This document shows, piece by piece, positions 46,766-55,651 of a stretch of 64,000 nt of DNA; position 1 is the first letter of the stretch, and each line of letters starts with the position of its first letter. A program made the position numbers and the translations under genes. Below the pieces are notes generated by a model, which was not told the origin of the DNA, searched no databases, and saw only the letters and a program-made list of their open reading frames with translations. Origin of the DNA: Roseibium limicola (GTDB lineage Bacteria; Pseudomonadota; Alphaproteobacteria; Rhizobiales; Stappiaceae); the NCBI RefSeq assembly GCF_017313085.1, contig NZ_JAFLNF010000005.1:124001-188000 (forward strand). The letters are read 5' to 3'.

Positions 46766-48373
46766 ATGACTACGGCTGAGACGAGAGAACGGCTTTACCT
46801 CTTCGACACGACCCTGCGCGATGGGGCGCAGACTTCGGGTATTGATTTCTCGGTGAATGAGAAGATCGTGGTGGCTGAGCTGCTCGACCGTCTCGGGGTG
46901 GACTATGTAGAAGGCGGCTATCCCGGTGCCAATCCGACCGATACGGAATTCTTTGAGACAAAGCGCACGCAGAAGGCTCGGTTTACGGCGTTCGGCATGA
47001 CCAAGCGGGCAGGGCGCTCGGCAGCCAATGATCCTGGTCTTCAACAGATCCTTGCTGCCGATACCGATGCCTGCTGTTTCGTCGCCAAGGCCTGGGACTA
47101 TCACGTCAAGGTGGCGCTCGGCTGCACCAATGAGGAAAACCTGGAAGGCATCGCCGAAACCGTCAAGTCGGCGATTGCTGCCGGTCGCGAAGCGATGCTT
47201 GATTGCGAGCATTTTTTCGATGGCTATCGCGCCAATCCGGAGTATGCACTGGCCTGCGCGAAAACAGCTTATGACGCTGGCGCCCGCTGGGTCGTGCTTT
47301 GCGACACCAATGGCGGCATGCTGCCAGATGACATCCGCGAAATCGTCTCTGAGGTGATCAAGGTCGTGCCCGGCGATCATCTGGGCATCCACACCCATGA
47401 CGATACTGGCCATGCCGTGGCGAACTCGCTGGCGGCTGTCGATACGGGCGTGCGACAGATCCAGGGCACGTTGAACGGCATCGGTGAGCGGTGCGGCAAC
47501 GCGAACATGATTTCCCTGATCCCGACGCTGCTGCTCAAGTCGGCCTACTCGGAGCGCTTTGAAATCGGCGTGACCACACAGAAACTGTCGGAGATCACGT
47601 CGATTTCCCACGCCTTCGACGAGATCATCAACCGCTCGCCGGACCGTCATGCCCCTTATGTCGGCGAGACGGCCTTTGCCACCAAAGCCGGCATTCACGC
47701 CTCGGCGATCCTGAAGGATCCGGCGACCTATGAGCATGTGACCCCGGAAAGCGTCGGAAATCGACGCCGGGTTCTGGTGTCTGATCAGGCTGGCAAGAGC
47801 AATCTGCTCGGCGAACTGAACCGACTGGGCATCGACGTTGCCAAGACGGATAGTCGTCTCGACCGGCTACTGGCGGAAGTGAAGCAGCGCGAGGCCGAGG
47901 GCTATGCTTATGAGGCTGCCGACGCGTCCTTCGAGTTGCTGGCCCGTCGCACGCTGGGTGAAGTGCCGAACTTCTTCGACGTCAAATCCTTCCGGGTGAT
48001 GGTCGAGCGACGTTTCAATGCCATGGGTGAGCTGACAACCATGTCCGAAGCCGTGGTGAAGCTGGACATCGATGGCGAAAGCCGCATGTCGGTGGCAGAG
48101 GGGAATGGCCCGGTCAACGCCCTCGACAAAGCGTTGCGCAAGGACCTCGGCAAATATCAGTTGGCCATCGACGGACTGGAACTTGTCGATTATAAGGTCC
48201 GCATCCTCAACGGCGGCACGGAAGCCGTCACCCGCGTCCTCATTGAAAGCCACGACAAGGCGAGCCATCGCAGGTGGTTCACAATTGGCGTATCTTCCAA
48301 CATCGTGGACGCATCTTTCCAGGCTCTGGTGGACAGCATCAATTTTGCGCTGATGACCGCCAAAGTCGGCTGA
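46766..48373 (+). CDS. cimA: (R)-citramalate synthase
   Basis: Condenses acetyl-CoA with pyruvate to citramalate, a threonine-independent route to isoleucine. The 535 residues are DRE-TIM family: LFDTTLRDGAQTSGIDFSVNEKI with the DRE-type RDGAQ start, YVEGGYPGANPTD, VLCDTNGGMLPDDI, GIHTHDDTGHAVANSLAAVDTGVRQIQGTLNGIGERCGNANM and the linker AGIHASAILKDP. The C-terminal LeuA-dimer regulatory domain is present (about 400-535), so isoleucine feedback is likely. The length and GAQTSGIDFS stretch separate it from 2-isopropylmalate synthase. AGGGAGACGGGAAA precedes the ATG. The rarD gene follows after 22 bases. Confidence 0.92.
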   Translation: MTTAETRERLYLFDTTLRDGAQTSGIDFSVNEKIVVAELLDRLGVDYVEGGYPGANPTDTEFFETKRTQKARFTAFGMTKRAGRSAANDPGLQQILAADTDACCFVAKAWDYHVKVALGCTNEENLEGIAETVKSAIAAGREAMLDCEHFFDGYRANPEYALACAKTAYDAGARWVVLCDTNGGMLPDDIREIVSEVIKVVPGDHLGIHTHDDTGHAVANSLAAVDTGVRQIQGTLNGIGERCGNANMISLIPTLLLKSAYSERFEIGVTTQKLSEITSISHAFDEIINRSPDRHAPYVGETAFATKAGIHASAILKDPATYEHVTPESVGNRRRVLVSDQAGKSNLLGELNRLGIDVAKTDSRLDRLLAEVKQREAEGYAYEAADASFELLARRTLGEVPNFFDVKSFRVMVERRFNAMGELTTMSEAVVKLDIDGESRMSVAEGNGPVNALDKALRKDLGKYQLAIDGLELVDYKVRILNGGTEAVTRVLIESHDKASHRRWFTIGVSSNIVDASFQALVDSINFALMTAKVG

Positions 48374-48395
48374 GCCCTTCAGATGGACTTCTAAA

Positions 48396-49325
48396 ATGAC
48401 TGTGCAAACGCCTGCTGCGGATGCGGCTGAAACGCGGACCGGCTTTATTTGCGCGCTAACGGCGTATGGTATGTGGGGCGTTCTGCCAGCATTCTTCAAG
48501 CTGATGGAGACCGTGCGCCCGGACTTCGTGGTTTCTCACCGCATTGTCTGGTCGGTGATCTTCGTCAGCCTGTTTCTGCTCGCGGTAGGCCGCTTCAGTG
48601 AGGTGATGGAGATCGTCCGTCAGCCCAAGTTGGTGCGCAATCTGTGCATCTCCACCCTGCTCATCGTTGGCAACTGGCTGGTATTCGTCTGGGCTGTCTC
48701 CAACCATCAGGTGCTTGAAGTCTCGCTTGGATACTTCATCAATCCGTTGGTGAGCGTCGTGCTGGCGCTGGTGGTCTTGCGTGAGAAGATTTCACGCTTT
48801 CAGGGCCTTGCCATAGGTTTGGCGGCGGTAGGCGTCGTTTTGCAGGCGATCATTGCGGGCGGGCTTCCTTGGGTTTCACTGTTTTTGGCAGCGAGCTTTG
48901 CGGGCTATGGCTACATGCGCAAGATCACGCCGGTGCGCGCCACACCTGGGTTGCTGATCGAGACGGTTTTGCTTCTGCCCTTTGTCCTGGGGTATCTCGC
49001 GATCAACTGGGTGAATGGGGTTGAGGTGTTCCCGACCGATGAACCGGTCGTAATGGCGGCACTGATTGCCTCCGGCGCCCTGACTGCTGTGCCTCTCGTT
49101 CTGTTCTCAGCCGGTGCTCGTCGTCTGCCGTTGGTGATGATCGGCATCCTGCAGTACATTGCACCTTCGATGCACTTTCTCCAGGCCGTGTTCATCTGGG
49201 GCGAGCCGCTGCATATGGGCACGCTTACGACCTTCCTGATCATCTGGGCCGCGCTGGCAATCTTCAGCTACGACTCACTGAAGCGTTGGCGTCGTCAGAG
49301 ACTAGGACCGGTGCCGACCGTATAG
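48396..49325 (+). CDS. rarD: RarD/EamA-family membrane transporter
   Basis: 309-residue integral membrane protein of the drug/metabolite transporter superfamily, RarD branch. It starts GFICALTAYGMWGVLPAFFKLM and shows about ten hydrophobic segments, with two EamA-like halves. Conserved stretches include HRIVWSVIF, NWLVFVWAVSNHQVLEVSLGYFINPLVSV, LVVLREKISRFQGLAIGLA and LQYIAPSMHFLQAVFIWGEPL. The original RarD is linked to chloramphenicol resistance in Pseudomonas, but substrates are unproven. It is probably co-transcribed with cimA. A hairpin lies just after its stop. Confidence 0.88.
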   Translation: MTVQTPAADAAETRTGFICALTAYGMWGVLPAFFKLMETVRPDFVVSHRIVWSVIFVSLFLLAVGRFSEVMEIVRQPKLVRNLCISTLLIVGNWLVFVWAVSNHQVLEVSLGYFINPLVSVVLALVVLREKISRFQGLAIGLAAVGVVLQAIIAGGLPWVSLFLAASFAGYGYMRKITPVRATPGLLIETVLLLPFVLGYLAINWVNGVEVFPTDEPVVMAALIASGALTAVPLVLFSAGARRLPLVMIGILQYIAPSMHFLQAVFIWGEPLHMGTLTTFLIIWAALAIFSYDSLKRWRRQRLGPVPTV

Positions 49326-49352
49326 GCCAACGGACCTGAGTGACCAAACCAA

Positions 49353-49376
49353 AAAGGGCCCTGAATGGGGCCCTTT
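49353..49376 (-). terminator. Terminator shared between rarD and the LOG-family gene
   Basis: AAAGGGCCC (49353-49361) and GGGCCCTTT (49368-49376) form a perfect 9-bp stem. On the minus strand the stem runs into five Ts, so it ends the leftward LOG-family transcript. On the plus strand only a short TTT follows, so rightward termination is weaker. Confidence 0.8.
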
Positions 49377-49411
49377 GCGTATTTGCGGCGATGGTGATCG
49401 CAAAGTTGCCC

Positions 49412-50017
49412 TCAGAGCTTGTTGAGGGGCGCGTTGACCGTTCCGGCGGCAGGCTCTGCAATACAGTCGAGGGTGTCGCTGATCAGCGGCAGCACGTCAT
49501 CGATTCGCTTGGCGACCAGATAGGGCACTTCCGTCTGCGCGCGGATGAAACCCTGGGCGCGCATGTGGTCGAGCAGATGCAGCAGCGGGCTCCAGAAACC
49601 TTTGACGTCCGCCAGGCATATCGGCTTCTGATGACGCCCGAGCTGAGCCCAGGTCATCATTTCCACGACTTCTTCGAGCGTGCCAACACCACCGGGCAGA
49701 GCGATGAAGGCATCCGCCTTGTCGAACATCAGGTGCTTGCGTTCGTGCATGGTCTCGGTGACGATCAACTCGTCCACATCGTCCAGCATCTTCTCTTTTT
49801 GTTCGAGGAATTGTGGAATGATTCCAGTGACTTTTCCGCCCTCGTCGAGAACCGCACGTGCAACGGTGCCCATCAGACCGACGTTGCCTCCGCCATAAAT
49901 CAGTCGCAGGCCGGCGCCCGCGATGACCTGGCCGAGCCGTGTGGCGGCCGCTTCAAAGGCGGGATCCGTGCCAAAGCTGGAGCCGCAATAAACGCAAACG
50001 CTGTTAAAATGTGTCAT
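49412..50017 (-). CDS. LOG-family nucleotide 5'-monophosphate nucleosidase (TIGR00730 type)
   Basis: 201 residues from the ATG at 50017 (MTHFNSVCVYCGSSFGTDP). The Rossmann-like fold shows LIYGGGNVGLMGTVARAV, METMHERKHLMFDKADAF-like TETMHERKHLMFDKAD and the catalytic PGGVGTLEEVVEMMTW motif. The family includes plant LOG enzymes that release free cytokinins and bacterial AMP/nucleotide nucleosidases; in most bacteria it is a general nucleosidase. The longer frame to 50053 adds a 12-residue lead without conservation. It is a single gene with its own terminator, divergent from the LysM gene. Cytokinin production is possible but not implied. Confidence 0.9.
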   Translation of the reverse strand: MTHFNSVCVYCGSSFGTDPAFEAAATRLGQVIAGAGLRLIYGGGNVGLMGTVARAVLDEGGKVTGIIPQFLEQKEKMLDDVDELIVTETMHERKHLMFDKADAFIALPGGVGTLEEVVEMMTWAQLGRHQKPICLADVKGFWSPLLHLLDHMRAQGFIRAQTEVPYLVAKRIDDVLPLISDTLDCIAEPAAGTVNAPLNKL

Positions 50018-50371
50018 ACTGCAGATGTGGCATTGCAAACGGGAATTGGTCAAGCATCCCGTTGATTGCGCCGAGTAGAAAAACGCCTCCGGCTGCCCGA
50101 ATGCGGCGGTTTTGTTGCCGACCGCTAAAAATAAGTCTATTCATGGCGTTAGATAAAAGACTGTGGCCGCAGACAGACGGTCCGGGGTGGAAAATCAGGT
50201 TTTGATCTCCAGGTTTGTGACCTGGAGGGGGAAATGGGGCAGAGCGGAGCAGATTGCAGGTTTCCAGATAGGGTCAATGCGGCGCTGCATCTTTGATGTT
50301 TCAGCGGCAACATTGATCTTGGGGAGGCTTGCAGGCAGGGCAAGGCTGACCGCTCAGCGATGGGAAGATAC
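50018..50371. other. 354-base divergent intergenic region with a hairpin
   Basis: Between the leftward LOG gene and the rightward LysM gene. CTCCAGGT (50207-50214) and ACCTGGAG (50220-50227) are a perfect 8-bp inverted repeat around TTGTG, about 150 bases before the LysM start. It is not followed by Ts, so it is more likely a leader structure or operator than a terminator. GGGAAG at about 50361 is the LysM ribosome site. Confidence 0.4.
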
Positions 50372-52012
50372 ATGACCAAACTAGCTCTGATCCGGACGAT
50401 CATTGTTGCCATTCTTGTCGGTGCTGGCGCTCTGGTGACCGGGTATATTTACTCCAACTCTCCGGACGAGGGTGAACCGGCTGTTGCCGAAGCCCCGGCC
50501 TCCCCTGCCGAAACATCAAATGGTTCCAGTGACGTGGCTTCCGTAGCAGCTGATGCCGTCGATGCGGAAGTCGAAGATGCTGCCGTGGCCGATGACGGTC
50601 CCTCATTTGATGTGGTTGGGGTTGAGCCGACCGGAGACACAGTGGTCGCAGGCCGGTCTGACCCGGGGGCTATTGTCGCGCTTGTTGCCAATGGCAAGGT
50701 CGTCGGCAGAGGGCAGGCCAACACCAAGGGCGAATGGACGATCATTCTGGACGATCCCCTGACTGCCGGCCAATATGACGTCGGATTGGAAACTCAGGAT
50801 AAAGACGGCAACAAAACAGGCGAATCCAAGCAGCGTCTGGCTGTCTCCATTTCCGAAGACGGCAAGGAACAGCCGCTGGTCGTGCTGAACGCGCCCGACG
50901 CTCCCTCGACGATCCTGCAAGTGCCTGAAGCGCAGCCCGCAGCAGAAACGGTAGTTGCTGCAGCTAATCAGACTGCCGTGCCAAATGAAGACCCGTCTGA
51001 CAAGGCCGCAGACGCCGAGGCGCTGGCCGAAGGGGTTACGGCCGATGCGGCAGACGCAGCCGAAACGGTAGCCGACGCCATCGCCGATGCTGTGGATCAG
51101 CCTGCCGAGACGGACCTGAGCAAAATGGCTGCTCTTTCCCCGCCTGCTGAAGATGCAGACAATGCTGCAGGGCAAGCCCCGAACGCTGCTCAATCCGGTG
51201 ATGTCGGAGAGCCTGAGACAGAGGCGGAGACACCAACGCAAGCCTCTCCCCCGAGTTCGGTTGAGCAGGAGACTGCTGTAGATGCCACCGCCTCAGAGGG
51301 CGACGACAGCTCGGCCACTGCGGATGTGGCAACTGCTGACGGCAGTGGAACGAATGGGGAAGCCACAGCAGACGTCGCCGTGGACACCAATACTGAAACT
51401 GGCAGCGATGCCACCCAGCTTACTGCGGTTGCTCCGCAGGCAGAGCCAGACACGGACATGGCCCCGGTCGAAGCCGGAGACATGGTCGTGACCGTGGAAG
51501 CGGTCGAAGCTGAAAACGGTAAGGTCTATGTGGCCGGCACCGGTGAGGCTGGGCATGTGGTCCGCGTTTATGTCGCCGACAAGTCACTTGGCGAAGCCAC
51601 GATGAAGGGTGGCGACCGCTGGCTTGTTCAGGGCGCAGTGAACCTGGAGGCTGGCGCTGTCGAAGTTCGCGCCGACATGCTTGATGCCAAGACCGGCGTG
51701 GTTGTGGCCCGGGCTGCGGTGACCTTCGAGAAGGCAGCCGAAAAAGCCATCGTGCTGACGCGGGTTGTTACCGAGGGAGCAGCTGATTCCCAAGGTGGTC
51801 AGGTGAATGCGAATGTCGAGCGCGCACTGCCCAACGTCATCATCCGCAAGGGTGACAATCTTTGGAACATTGCTCGCCGTCTTTATGGTACAGGCTATCG
51901 CTACACCACGATCTATCAAGCCAACCAGACACAGATTCGCAATCCGGATCTGATCTATCCGGGTCAGGTCTTCCTGACGCCGGAAGGTGATCTGAGCTGG
52001 CCAACCAACTAG
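50372..52012 (+). CDS. Membrane-anchored LysM protein with acidic linker and Ig-like repeats
   Basis: 546 residues from ATG 50372. One N-terminal transmembrane segment (LIRTIIVAILVGAGALVTGYIY) is followed by a first Ig-like beta domain (about 70-165: GVEPTGDTVVAGRSDPGAIVAL). A long Ala/Asp/Glu-rich low-complexity linker (about 165-370) comes next, then a second Ig-like domain (VVTVEAVEAENGKVYVAGTGEAGHVVRVY). A C-terminal LysM reads IIRKGDNLWNIARRLYGTG with YTTIYQANQTQIRNPDLIYPGQVF. The layout predicts a periplasmic protein anchored in the inner membrane and binding peptidoglycan. Proteins of this design are common in Hyphomicrobiales. Its partner is unknown. A terminator follows. The start at 50360 is less likely. 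Confidence 0.87.
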   Translation: MTKLALIRTIIVAILVGAGALVTGYIYSNSPDEGEPAVAEAPASPAETSNGSSDVASVAADAVDAEVEDAAVADDGPSFDVVGVEPTGDTVVAGRSDPGAIVALVANGKVVGRGQANTKGEWTIILDDPLTAGQYDVGLETQDKDGNKTGESKQRLAVSISEDGKEQPLVVLNAPDAPSTILQVPEAQPAAETVVAAANQTAVPNEDPSDKAADAEALAEGVTADAADAAETVADAIADAVDQPAETDLSKMAALSPPAEDADNAAGQAPNAAQSGDVGEPETEAETPTQASPPSSVEQETAVDATASEGDDSSATADVATADGSGTNGEATADVAVDTNTETGSDATQLTAVAPQAEPDTDMAPVEAGDMVVTVEAVEAENGKVYVAGTGEAGHVVRVYVADKSLGEATMKGGDRWLVQGAVNLEAGAVEVRADMLDAKTGVVVARAAVTFEKAAEKAIVLTRVVTEGAADSQGGQVNANVERALPNVIIRKGDNLWNIARRLYGTGYRYTTIYQANQTQIRNPDLIYPGQVFLTPEGDLSWPTN

Positions 52013-52048
52013 GTTGTAGGCCGTTCGAGACAGAATCACATTTTCAGG

Positions 52049-52084
52049 AAACCGCGTTAAGACATTGACTTGATGCGGTTTTTC
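52049..52084 (+). terminator. Rho-independent terminator of the LysM gene
   Basis: AAACCGCGTTAAG (52049-52061) pairs with CTTGATGCGGTTT (52069-52081) with two wobbles, followed by a T-run. Confidence 0.85.
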
Positions 52085-52218
52085 CTTTCCGGACTTGCAT
52101 TCAAGAAATCATCGCATATTTACGATATAAGAAACGATGTTTCGCTTTGGCTCGCGCCAGTCGTTTCAGCTGCCGAGCTGGGCGCGCTCACCTATGTTTT
52201 CTTGCTACTAGGAACTTC

Positions 52219-52674
52219 ATGCCGACTTCCTTCTCTCAGAAAGAAACTGCTGTCCTCACCTCGGCAGATCGGAGGATGTGTTCGGCAACCACAGAAGGCC
52301 TTGTGCCGTCCGAGGACGAACGGTTGGCAACTGTCTATCGCGCGCTCGCCCATCCGGCGCGCCTGGCAATCTTGCGCAGATTGCGGTCTGAGCCTGGAGC
52401 CTGCTGTGGCGACATCGTCAAATGTCTTCCGCTGGCCCAGTCGACTGTTTCCCAGCATCTGCAAGCGTTGAAGGACGCGGGACTGCTGATGTGTCAGGTG
52501 AAGGGTCGCTGTTGCCACTATCGCGTCAATGAGGCAGGTCTGCAGTTCGCTCGTGCCGCCTCCGCCGACTTTCTGGATGAGATCAGGATCGTTGATGCGA
52601 CAGGTTCCTCTGACAAGGCCATTACTGCAGTCGAGCAGCCGCCCGTTTGCTGCCCGGAAGGCGCCGATCCTTGA
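52219..52674 (+). CDS. ArsR-family transcriptional regulator, Cys-rich
   Basis: 151 residues from ATG 52219, which has AGGAA ahead; the frame is open from 52147. A winged-helix ArsR domain follows: ATVYRALAHPARLAILRRLR, then the recognition region LPLAQSTVSQHLQALKDAGLL and wing VKGRCCHYRVNEAGL. Cys pairs lie in GACCGDIV (where the classic ELCVCDL arsenic site sits), in RCC and in the C-terminal PVCCPEG. Metal or metalloid sensing is plausible, but the exact ligand set differs from ArsR, SmtB or CadC. The Atm1-type exporter starts about 105 bases downstream on the same strand and is the natural target. Redox sensing is the alternative. Confidence 0.85.
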   Translation: MPTSFSQKETAVLTSADRRMCSATTEGLVPSEDERLATVYRALAHPARLAILRRLRSEPGACCGDIVKCLPLAQSTVSQHLQALKDAGLLMCQVKGRCCHYRVNEAGLQFARAASADFLDEIRIVDATGSSDKAITAVEQPPVCCPEGADP

Positions 52675-52780
52675 ATTAATTGCCGCCAATATTCGTCGCA
52701 ATCGTCAGTGCGGATGAGACGCCGAAAAGGTGCCACCGCTAAAAAATACGCCCGTTAAACGGGTGAAGGAGACCAAAGTT

Positions 52781-54748
52781 TTGGCAAACAGTGCCGATCA
52801 GACCGGTTCCGGCCGCCCCCCCAGTGGCGACAACGCCCCACAAACGCCATCCAATGCTACTCCACAAGCTGGGCGCGTCAGCGCCGATGATGGGTCCACT
52901 CTGACGACCCTGATCAACCTGCGGCCTTACATCTGGCCGTCCGATCGCCCGGATCTGAAGATACGTGTGCTTTGGGCGCTCGTTGCGTTGGTCATTGCCA
53001 AGGCGGTGACGGTACTGTCGCCCTATTTCTTTGCCTGGGCCACAGATGCTCTGACGGGGGAAACCGACAGTCTTCCGGCATTTCTCGTCGCTCCCCTGAT
53101 GTTGGTGCTGGCCTATAATGCCGCCCGTGTCATGGCTGTGGCCTTCAACCAGATCCGTGATGCGTTGTTTGCGCGGGTTGGCCAGCATGCCGTGCGCCAG
53201 CTTGCCCAGATCACCTTCCGTCATCTTCATGAGCTGTCCTTGCGGTTCCATCTGGCCAGGCGCACCGGCGGCCTCTCCCGGGTGATTGAACGTGGGGTGA
53301 AGGGCATTGAAGCCATCGTCCGCTTCACCATCTTGAATGGCATCCCGACCATTCTGGAATTCGCCATCATGGCGGCTGTCATCTGGTGGCAGTTCGGCTT
53401 GGTGTATGTGGTCATCGTTGCGGTGATGATTGTCGCCTATGTCTGGTACACGATCTTGGCTTCGAACTGGCGGATTGCTATTCGTCGCGAGATGAATGAT
53501 TCCGACACGGAAGCCAACTCCAAGGCCATCGACAGCCTGCTGAACTTCGAGACCGTAAAGTATTTCGGCAACGAGCAAATGGAAGCCGAGCGCTTCGATG
53601 CCTCGATGCGGTCCTATGAAAAGGCAGCAACCCGTGTCTGGACGTCGCTGGCCTGGCTGAACTTCGGCCAGACGGTGATTCTGGGCGTTGGCATGGCGGC
53701 ATGCATGGTTCTCTCAGCCATGGCAGTCCAGCGTGGCGAACAGACCATCGGTGACTTCGTTCTGATCAATGCGCTGTTGATGCAGATCTCCATACCGCTC
53801 AACTTCATCGGGTTCATCTACCGCGAGATCCGGCAGGGACTTGCCGATATCGAGGAGATGTTTGCGCTGTTGCGCGTACCGGCGGAGATCACCAACCGCG
53901 AGAACGCACCCAACCTGAAGGTTGAGAACGCTGCGATCCGGTTCGAGAACGTGACGTTCCACTACGACGCCAACCGGCCGATTCTGAAGGGGATCGATTT
54001 TGAGGTTCCCGCTGGTCAGACGATTGCGATCGTCGGGCCGTCGGGCGCGGGAAAGTCGACGATCTCGCGCCTCTTGTTCCGCTTCTATGATGTGACGGGG
54101 GGGCGGGTGACCATCGACGGGCAGGATGTGCGCGATGTCACGCAGAAGTCGGTTCGTGATGTCATTGGCATGGTTCCGCAGGATACGGTCCTGTTCAACG
54201 AATCCATTGCCTACAACATTCGCTACGGTCGCGTGAATGCTTCAGAGGAAGAACTGAGCGAAGCAGCCCGTATGGCACAGATCCATGATTTCATCAGCAC
54301 GTTGCCGGAAGGGTATGACACACAGGTCGGCGAGCGCGGTTTGAAGTTGTCCGGCGGCGAAAAACAGCGTGTCGCCATTGCCCGGACGATCCTCAAGGCA
54401 CCTCCGATTTTGATTCTCGATGAGGCAACGTCGGCTCTGGATACTCACACGGAGCAGGAAATCCAGTCGGCGCTGGATCAGGTGTCGCGCAACCGGACGA
54501 CACTGGTGATCGCCCACAGGCTGTCGACAGTCGTCAACGCGCATCAGATTATCGTGCTGGAAGGCGGATTAATTGCCGAACGCGGCACACACTCCGAGTT
54601 GCTGGCCAGGCAAGGGCTTTACGCTTCCATGTGGGACCGCCAACGGGAGGCGAATGAAGCCGAGGAACGGTTGCGTGCGGTACGTGAAGCGGATGACCGC
54701 GGTATCGTTTTGCGCGGCCAGACAGCCGACTACATTCCACCAAAATAA
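52781..54748 (+). CDS. Atm1/HMT1-type ABC exporter (fused permease-ATPase)
   Basis: Half-transporter of 655 residues from the TTG at 52781, which has AAGGAGA eight bases upstream; in-frame GTG codons at 52730 and 52763 are alternatives. Six membrane helices occupy about 60-350, with the KAVTVLSPYFFAWATDALTG region, FRHLHELSLRFHLARRTGGLSRVIERGVKGIE and SLLNFETVKYFGNE of the Atm1 branch. The ATPase has Walker A GPSGAGKST, signature LSGGEKQR, Walker B ILILDEATSALD and the H-loop region VIAHRLSTV. Alphaproteobacterial homologues export glutathione-metal conjugates or glutathione polysulfide. Next to the Cys-rich ArsR regulator, metal-conjugate export is the leading inference. Confidence 0.9.
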   Translation: MANSADQTGSGRPPSGDNAPQTPSNATPQAGRVSADDGSTLTTLINLRPYIWPSDRPDLKIRVLWALVALVIAKAVTVLSPYFFAWATDALTGETDSLPAFLVAPLMLVLAYNAARVMAVAFNQIRDALFARVGQHAVRQLAQITFRHLHELSLRFHLARRTGGLSRVIERGVKGIEAIVRFTILNGIPTILEFAIMAAVIWWQFGLVYVVIVAVMIVAYVWYTILASNWRIAIRREMNDSDTEANSKAIDSLLNFETVKYFGNEQMEAERFDASMRSYEKAATRVWTSLAWLNFGQTVILGVGMAACMVLSAMAVQRGEQTIGDFVLINALLMQISIPLNFIGFIYREIRQGLADIEEMFALLRVPAEITNRENAPNLKVENAAIRFENVTFHYDANRPILKGIDFEVPAGQTIAIVGPSGAGKSTISRLLFRFYDVTGGRVTIDGQDVRDVTQKSVRDVIGMVPQDTVLFNESIAYNIRYGRVNASEEELSEAARMAQIHDFISTLPEGYDTQVGERGLKLSGGEKQRVAIARTILKAPPILILDEATSALDTHTEQEIQSALDQVSRNRTTLVIAHRLSTVVNAHQIIVLEGGLIAERGTHSELLARQGLYASMWDRQREANEAEERLRAVREADDRGIVLRGQTADYIPPK

Positions 54749-54932
54749 ATGCCTCCCCCTCGTCTTTCGCAGGGTGAGGGGGAGAAAACAGCTTTTCCGG
54801 TTCAATTGCCGAGAAAAAGCCTCTACAACCGGCCGGATCGAAAGATGATGGGTGAATTTTGCCTGTCGTCTTGCCAGCCATGAGGTGGCTGGTGAAGATA
54901 CCAAAATTTCAAACGTTCAAGGACTGCGTCCC

Positions 54933-55637
54933 ATGTCGCTCGTCGATTCCGTCACCAAGGCCTTTGTGCCGATCCATCGTGAAGGCTGGCCCTTCATCGC
55001 GATCTCTCTCGTGGCAACGGTTGTCATCGGCTGGTTTGTCGATCCGCTGTTCTGGATTGGGCTGATCTTCACGGCTTGGGTCTGCTACTTTTTCCGGGAT
55101 CCTCAACGGGTGACACCTGTGGGCGCCGGGCTGGTGATCGCCCCGGCAGACGGAACGGTCAGCCATGTCGGCGAAGTGATGCCGCCGGTGGAGTTGGAGC
55201 TGGGAACAGTTCCAATGATGCGTGTGTCGATCTTCATGAACGTTTTCAATTGCCACGTGAACCGCGCTCCGCTCGGGGGCAAGATCACGCGTGTGGCCTA
55301 TCGTGCCGGGAAGTTCCTCAATGCCGAACTCGACAAGGCCTCTGAAGACAATGAGCGCAACGGCTTGGTGATCGAAACGGGGGACACCCGCATCGGCGTC
55401 GTGCAGATCGCCGGTCTGGTGGCCCGACGCATCATTTGCTTCGTGCGTGAAGGGGAAAGCCTGGGCACAGGCGAGCGTTTCGGTCTGATCCGCTTTGGCT
55501 CTCGCCTGGATGTCTACGTGCCCGCAGGCACTGTTGCACGTGTCGCTATCGGCCAGACGATGATTGCAGGCGAGACGATCCTGTTCGACCTCAATGACAA
55601 GGATGCCCAAGCGCGTCCGATCACCCGCGTAAGCTGA
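54933..55637 (+). CDS. psd: Phosphatidylserine decarboxylase proenzyme
   Basis: 234 residues from ATG 54933 of the short (type II) alphaproteobacterial form. Two N-terminal hydrophobic segments ([18 protein letters not shown] and [15 protein letters not shown]) precede the catalytic part [37 protein letters not shown] and the self-cleavage site [13 protein letters not shown], where the Ser of GS becomes the pyruvoyl group. The product is phosphatidylethanolamine from phosphatidylserine, acting at the inner membrane. The pssA gene follows after 14 bases, giving the complete two-step branch in one operon. The longer frame from 54852 has no conserved residues. Confidence 0.93.
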   Translation: MSLVDSVTKAFVPIHREGWPFIAISLVATVVIGWFVDPLFWIGLIFTAWVCYFFRDPQRVTPVGAGLVIAPADGTVSHVGEVMPPVELELGTVPMMRVSIFMNVFNCHVNRAPLGGKITRVAYRAGKFLNAELDKASEDNERNGLVIETGDTRIGVVQIAGLVARRIICFVREGESLGTGERFGLIRFGSRLDVYVPAGTVARVAIGQTMIAGETILFDLNDKDAQARPITRVS

Positions 55638-55651
55638 TTGGGAGCGACAGT

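Noticed and set aside
54753-54784. Perfect 9-bp hairpin after the Atm1-type gene as a terminator
   Set aside because: CTCCCCCTC/GAGGGGGAG can pair, but the loop is 14 bases and neither strand has a T-run after it, so I did not call a terminator.
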